Of a DNA stretch of 64,000 bases, positions 62,363 to 64,000 are shown in pieces. The DNA is from Agathobacter sp. Its GTDB lineage: Bacteria; Bacillota; Clostridia; Lachnospirales; Lachnospiraceae. Within the stretch, counting starts at the first letter, position 1, and every line of letters begins with the position of its first letter. A program made the position numbers and the translations under genes. The notes beneath the pieces were generated by a model. The model made no database searches and was not told the origin of the DNA. It worked only from the letters and a program-made list of their open reading frames with translations. The DNA lies in the NCBI GenBank assembly GCA_017409825.1, contig JAFQRZ010000012.1:62001-126000 (forward strand). The letters run 5' to 3'.

Positions 62363-62389
62363 AAAAAAGGGGGTTGCACACCCCCTTTT
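62363..62389 (-). terminator. Terminator of the LCP gene
   Basis: Minus strand AAAAGGGGGT (62380-62389), loop GTGCA, ACCCCCTTTT (62365-62374), then TT; a strong G-C stem. Confidence 0.82.
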
Positions 62390-62414
62390 CATAAAAATAA
62401 ATATTTCTTCTTAA

Positions 62415-63941
62415 TTATTCTACTGGGACAATCAAATCCTCTGCTTCAATGGTTTCGCCATCAAAGACCATCTTAATCAAAGTTCTTGCCTGAGCCACTG
62501 TAGCTTCGTCTGGAATCATTACATAAGTCTTGAGATTTGGCATAGAATAACAAATATCATTTCTTCCGATTCCACTTACTGCATAGGTTTGGATATTCCA
62601 TTCTGCCATGTCATTCAACTGCATCTTCACGATTGCAGAAAGCTCTTCCTGTGACACGTTAAATCGGAAATAGCCTCCCATACTGTCTAATATCTGATTG
62701 TAGTTAAGCAGTAAACTGCCAGATGTCATCTTCTGAATCATCCCTTTGATAACCGCCATCTGGTGTTCGCCTCGTGCGCGGTCACCACCGCCAAACTGCT
62801 TTCTCTCACGAACGAATGCCAATGCCTGTTCGCCATTTACTTCATTCGCACCCTTCTGGAAATAAATTCCTTCGTTTGTCGTATAGAATTCTTTTTCCGA
62901 ATATACGGTAATACCACCAAGGGCATCTACCAATCGCTGGAATGCGGTAAAGTTTAACTGTGCATAATATTTGATATCAACATCATAATAGTCGCTTAAG
63001 GTATCCATCGAGCATTCCACACCATGCACACCACAATGTGTCAGCTTATCCAAAGCTCCCTCTTCTGATACAGAAATTGGGATATAAAAATCACGTGGTG
63101 TATTCAGTAAAAGTACCTGCTTGGTCGTTGGATTGATAATTGCAAGAATATTTACATCACTATTCGCACGTGTTGCTGCGTAAGCAGTGTCGTGACCACT
63201 AATATAAATCGCAAACGGATCCTTTGTCACATCAAATGGAGTCTCTTCTTTTTCTACCACCTGTGTTTCACTCGTTACAACACATTCATGAACGCACTTT
63301 ATTTTGCTGGAGATATCACTATATCCCTCTTGCCCCTCGATAATATCGAGATATGCTGTACTAAGAATAAACGCATCCTTTTCTTTCGCCAAAACTGCAT
63401 CTACCATTGCAAAAATATCACTGTATTCTTCCAGATTCAGATTACGATCCAAGTCATTTTCGATAACATTAATCGCTTTCTTGGTATTATTTCTGTCGTA
63501 CGCGAGACTATAACCAAAATCATATCGTTTGGTATCCTCTAAGGATTTTGCTTTATCCTCTGCACGAACATAAACACCGAAAACAAATTCTTCTACTTTT
63601 ACTTCCTGGTCTTCCTCTACCAGATTATCCATGGTTTCTTCAAACTTATTTACCATCTGAATACCCACGATATCCACTAACACCAAAGACAAGGTCAAAA
63701 GAAGTGCCATTGTACGTACTATATACTTTACAATTTTCTTTGCCTTTGCTGGAATTAAAAAGAAACACACAAAAACGATAAGCAATAAAATAACAACCGC
63801 CAAGATTGCCAGCCCTATGTATTTCACCGGCAGCATATTCAGTCCTGCTACCTTAATGAATAATCCTGCAGTTGCTAATACTGCAAGTGCAAAAATAATC
63901 CCTGCGATTATAGGCCAAACTTTACTCTTGTGGTTGTTCAT
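62415..63941 (-). CDS. LytR-CpsA-Psr (LCP) family cell-wall ligase
   Basis: 508 residues. Three N-terminal hydrophobic segments (about 10-30, 41-65 and 75-97), then an accessory domain (about 100-240) and the LCP catalytic domain (about 245-460): FAIYISGHDTAYAATRANSDVNILAIINP, LLNTPRDFYIPI with the conserved arginine, HCGVHGVE, LNFTAFQRLVDALGGI, and FVRERKQFGGGDRARGEHQMAVI. LCP enzymes attach teichoic acids or capsule polysaccharide to peptidoglycan, outside the membrane. ATG 63941 follows GAGGG by about nine bases. The promoter probably lies at 63942-64000, but no clear -35/-10 pair was seen. Confidence 0.93.
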   Translation of the reverse strand: MNNHKSKVWPIIAGIIFALAVLATAGLFIKVAGLNMLPVKYIGLAILAVVILLLIVFVCFFLIPAKAKKIVKYIVRTMALLLTLSLVLVDIVGIQMVNKFEETMDNLVEEDQEVKVEEFVFGVYVRAEDKAKSLEDTKRYDFGYSLAYDRNNTKKAINVIENDLDRNLNLEEYSDIFAMVDAVLAKEKDAFILSTAYLDIIEGQEGYSDISSKIKCVHECVVTSETQVVEKEETPFDVTKDPFAIYISGHDTAYAATRANSDVNILAIINPTTKQVLLLNTPRDFYIPISVSEEGALDKLTHCGVHGVECSMDTLSDYYDVDIKYYAQLNFTAFQRLVDALGGITVYSEKEFYTTNEGIYFQKGANEVNGEQALAFVRERKQFGGGDRARGEHQMAVIKGMIQKMTSGSLLLNYNQILDSMGGYFRFNVSQEELSAIVKMQLNDMAEWNIQTYAVSGIGRNDICYSMPNLKTYVMIPDEATVAQARTLIKMVFDGETIEAEDLIVPVE

Positions 63942-64000
63942 CTTTTTTCCCTCTTATGTAAGTGTATGGTTAATAGTATTTATTCAAAAAATTTCTTACG

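Overview
The window looks like a chromosomal segment of a low-GC, spore-forming anaerobic Clostridia, most likely Lachnospiraceae. The grounds are a complete spoIIA operon (spoIIAA-spoIIAB-sigF), T-box and lysine-riboswitch leaders, a CIRCE-controlled clpB, strong AGGAGG ribosome sites, and family-typical genes (DUF3793, C-GCAxxG-C-C, DUF2975/HTH pairs, Listeria-Bacteroides-repeat surface proteins). Most genes are on the minus strand. No tRNA, rRNA, CRISPR array, phage module or intact insertion sequence was recognised.

Layout. 1-8.9 kb: [NiFe]-hydrogenase region. A six-gene energy-converting hydrogenase operon (echABCDEF, minus strand) is followed by a HypA-methyltransferase fusion gene and, at the left edge, the start of hypF. 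Between these lie a DUF3793/DUF454 pair behind a palindromic operator and a decayed hicAB toxin-antitoxin locus in which a truncated hicA is fused in frame to hicB. 9.2-12.3 kb: dapA-dapB behind a lysine riboswitch, a corrinoid adenosyltransferase-like gene and a double-OB-fold SSB-like gene. 12.5-28 kb: housekeeping genes typA, hisA (the type usual in eukaryotes), a LacI-type-sensor/GGDEF protein, guaB, a CNNM/CorC transporter, an aminotransferase, rarA and clpB. A lipoprotein/HTH/DUF2975 cassette follows, with twin operator palindromes. 28.2-34 kb: degV, nadE, hslO, a methyltransferase and an unrecognised membrane protein.

34-46.5 kb: the main accessory region. A minimal Tad-like (type IVc pilus/secretion) operon runs from 46.5 kb leftwards: 66-aa membrane protein, TadA-type ATPase, TadB/C-type platform protein, TadE-like protein, two tiny membrane proteins (37 and 49 aa) absent from the supplied open-reading-frame calls, two membrane-anchored proteins and a Gly/Asn/Thr-linker protein. 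It is followed by a tiny predicted type I toxin-antitoxin locus and two large Listeria-Bacteroides-repeat proteins (885 and 1200 aa). No prepilin peptidase, secretin or canonical Flp pilin is visible. This is the best candidate for an undescribed system.

46.7-64 kb: two chemotaxis-type receptors (one without membrane segments), a C-GCAxxG-C-C protein, spoIIA, a DUF342-(49 aa)-TPR operon, valS behind a T-box, a 45-aa membrane protein, a PdaB-like deacetylase with a possible sigma-E promoter, the pepF-luxS-mtnN cluster and an LCP cell-wall enzyme. Two 152-bp long palindromes (29.1 kb and 59.2 kb) each separate a convergent gene pair. All functional calls rest on reading motifs and organisation, with no database search.
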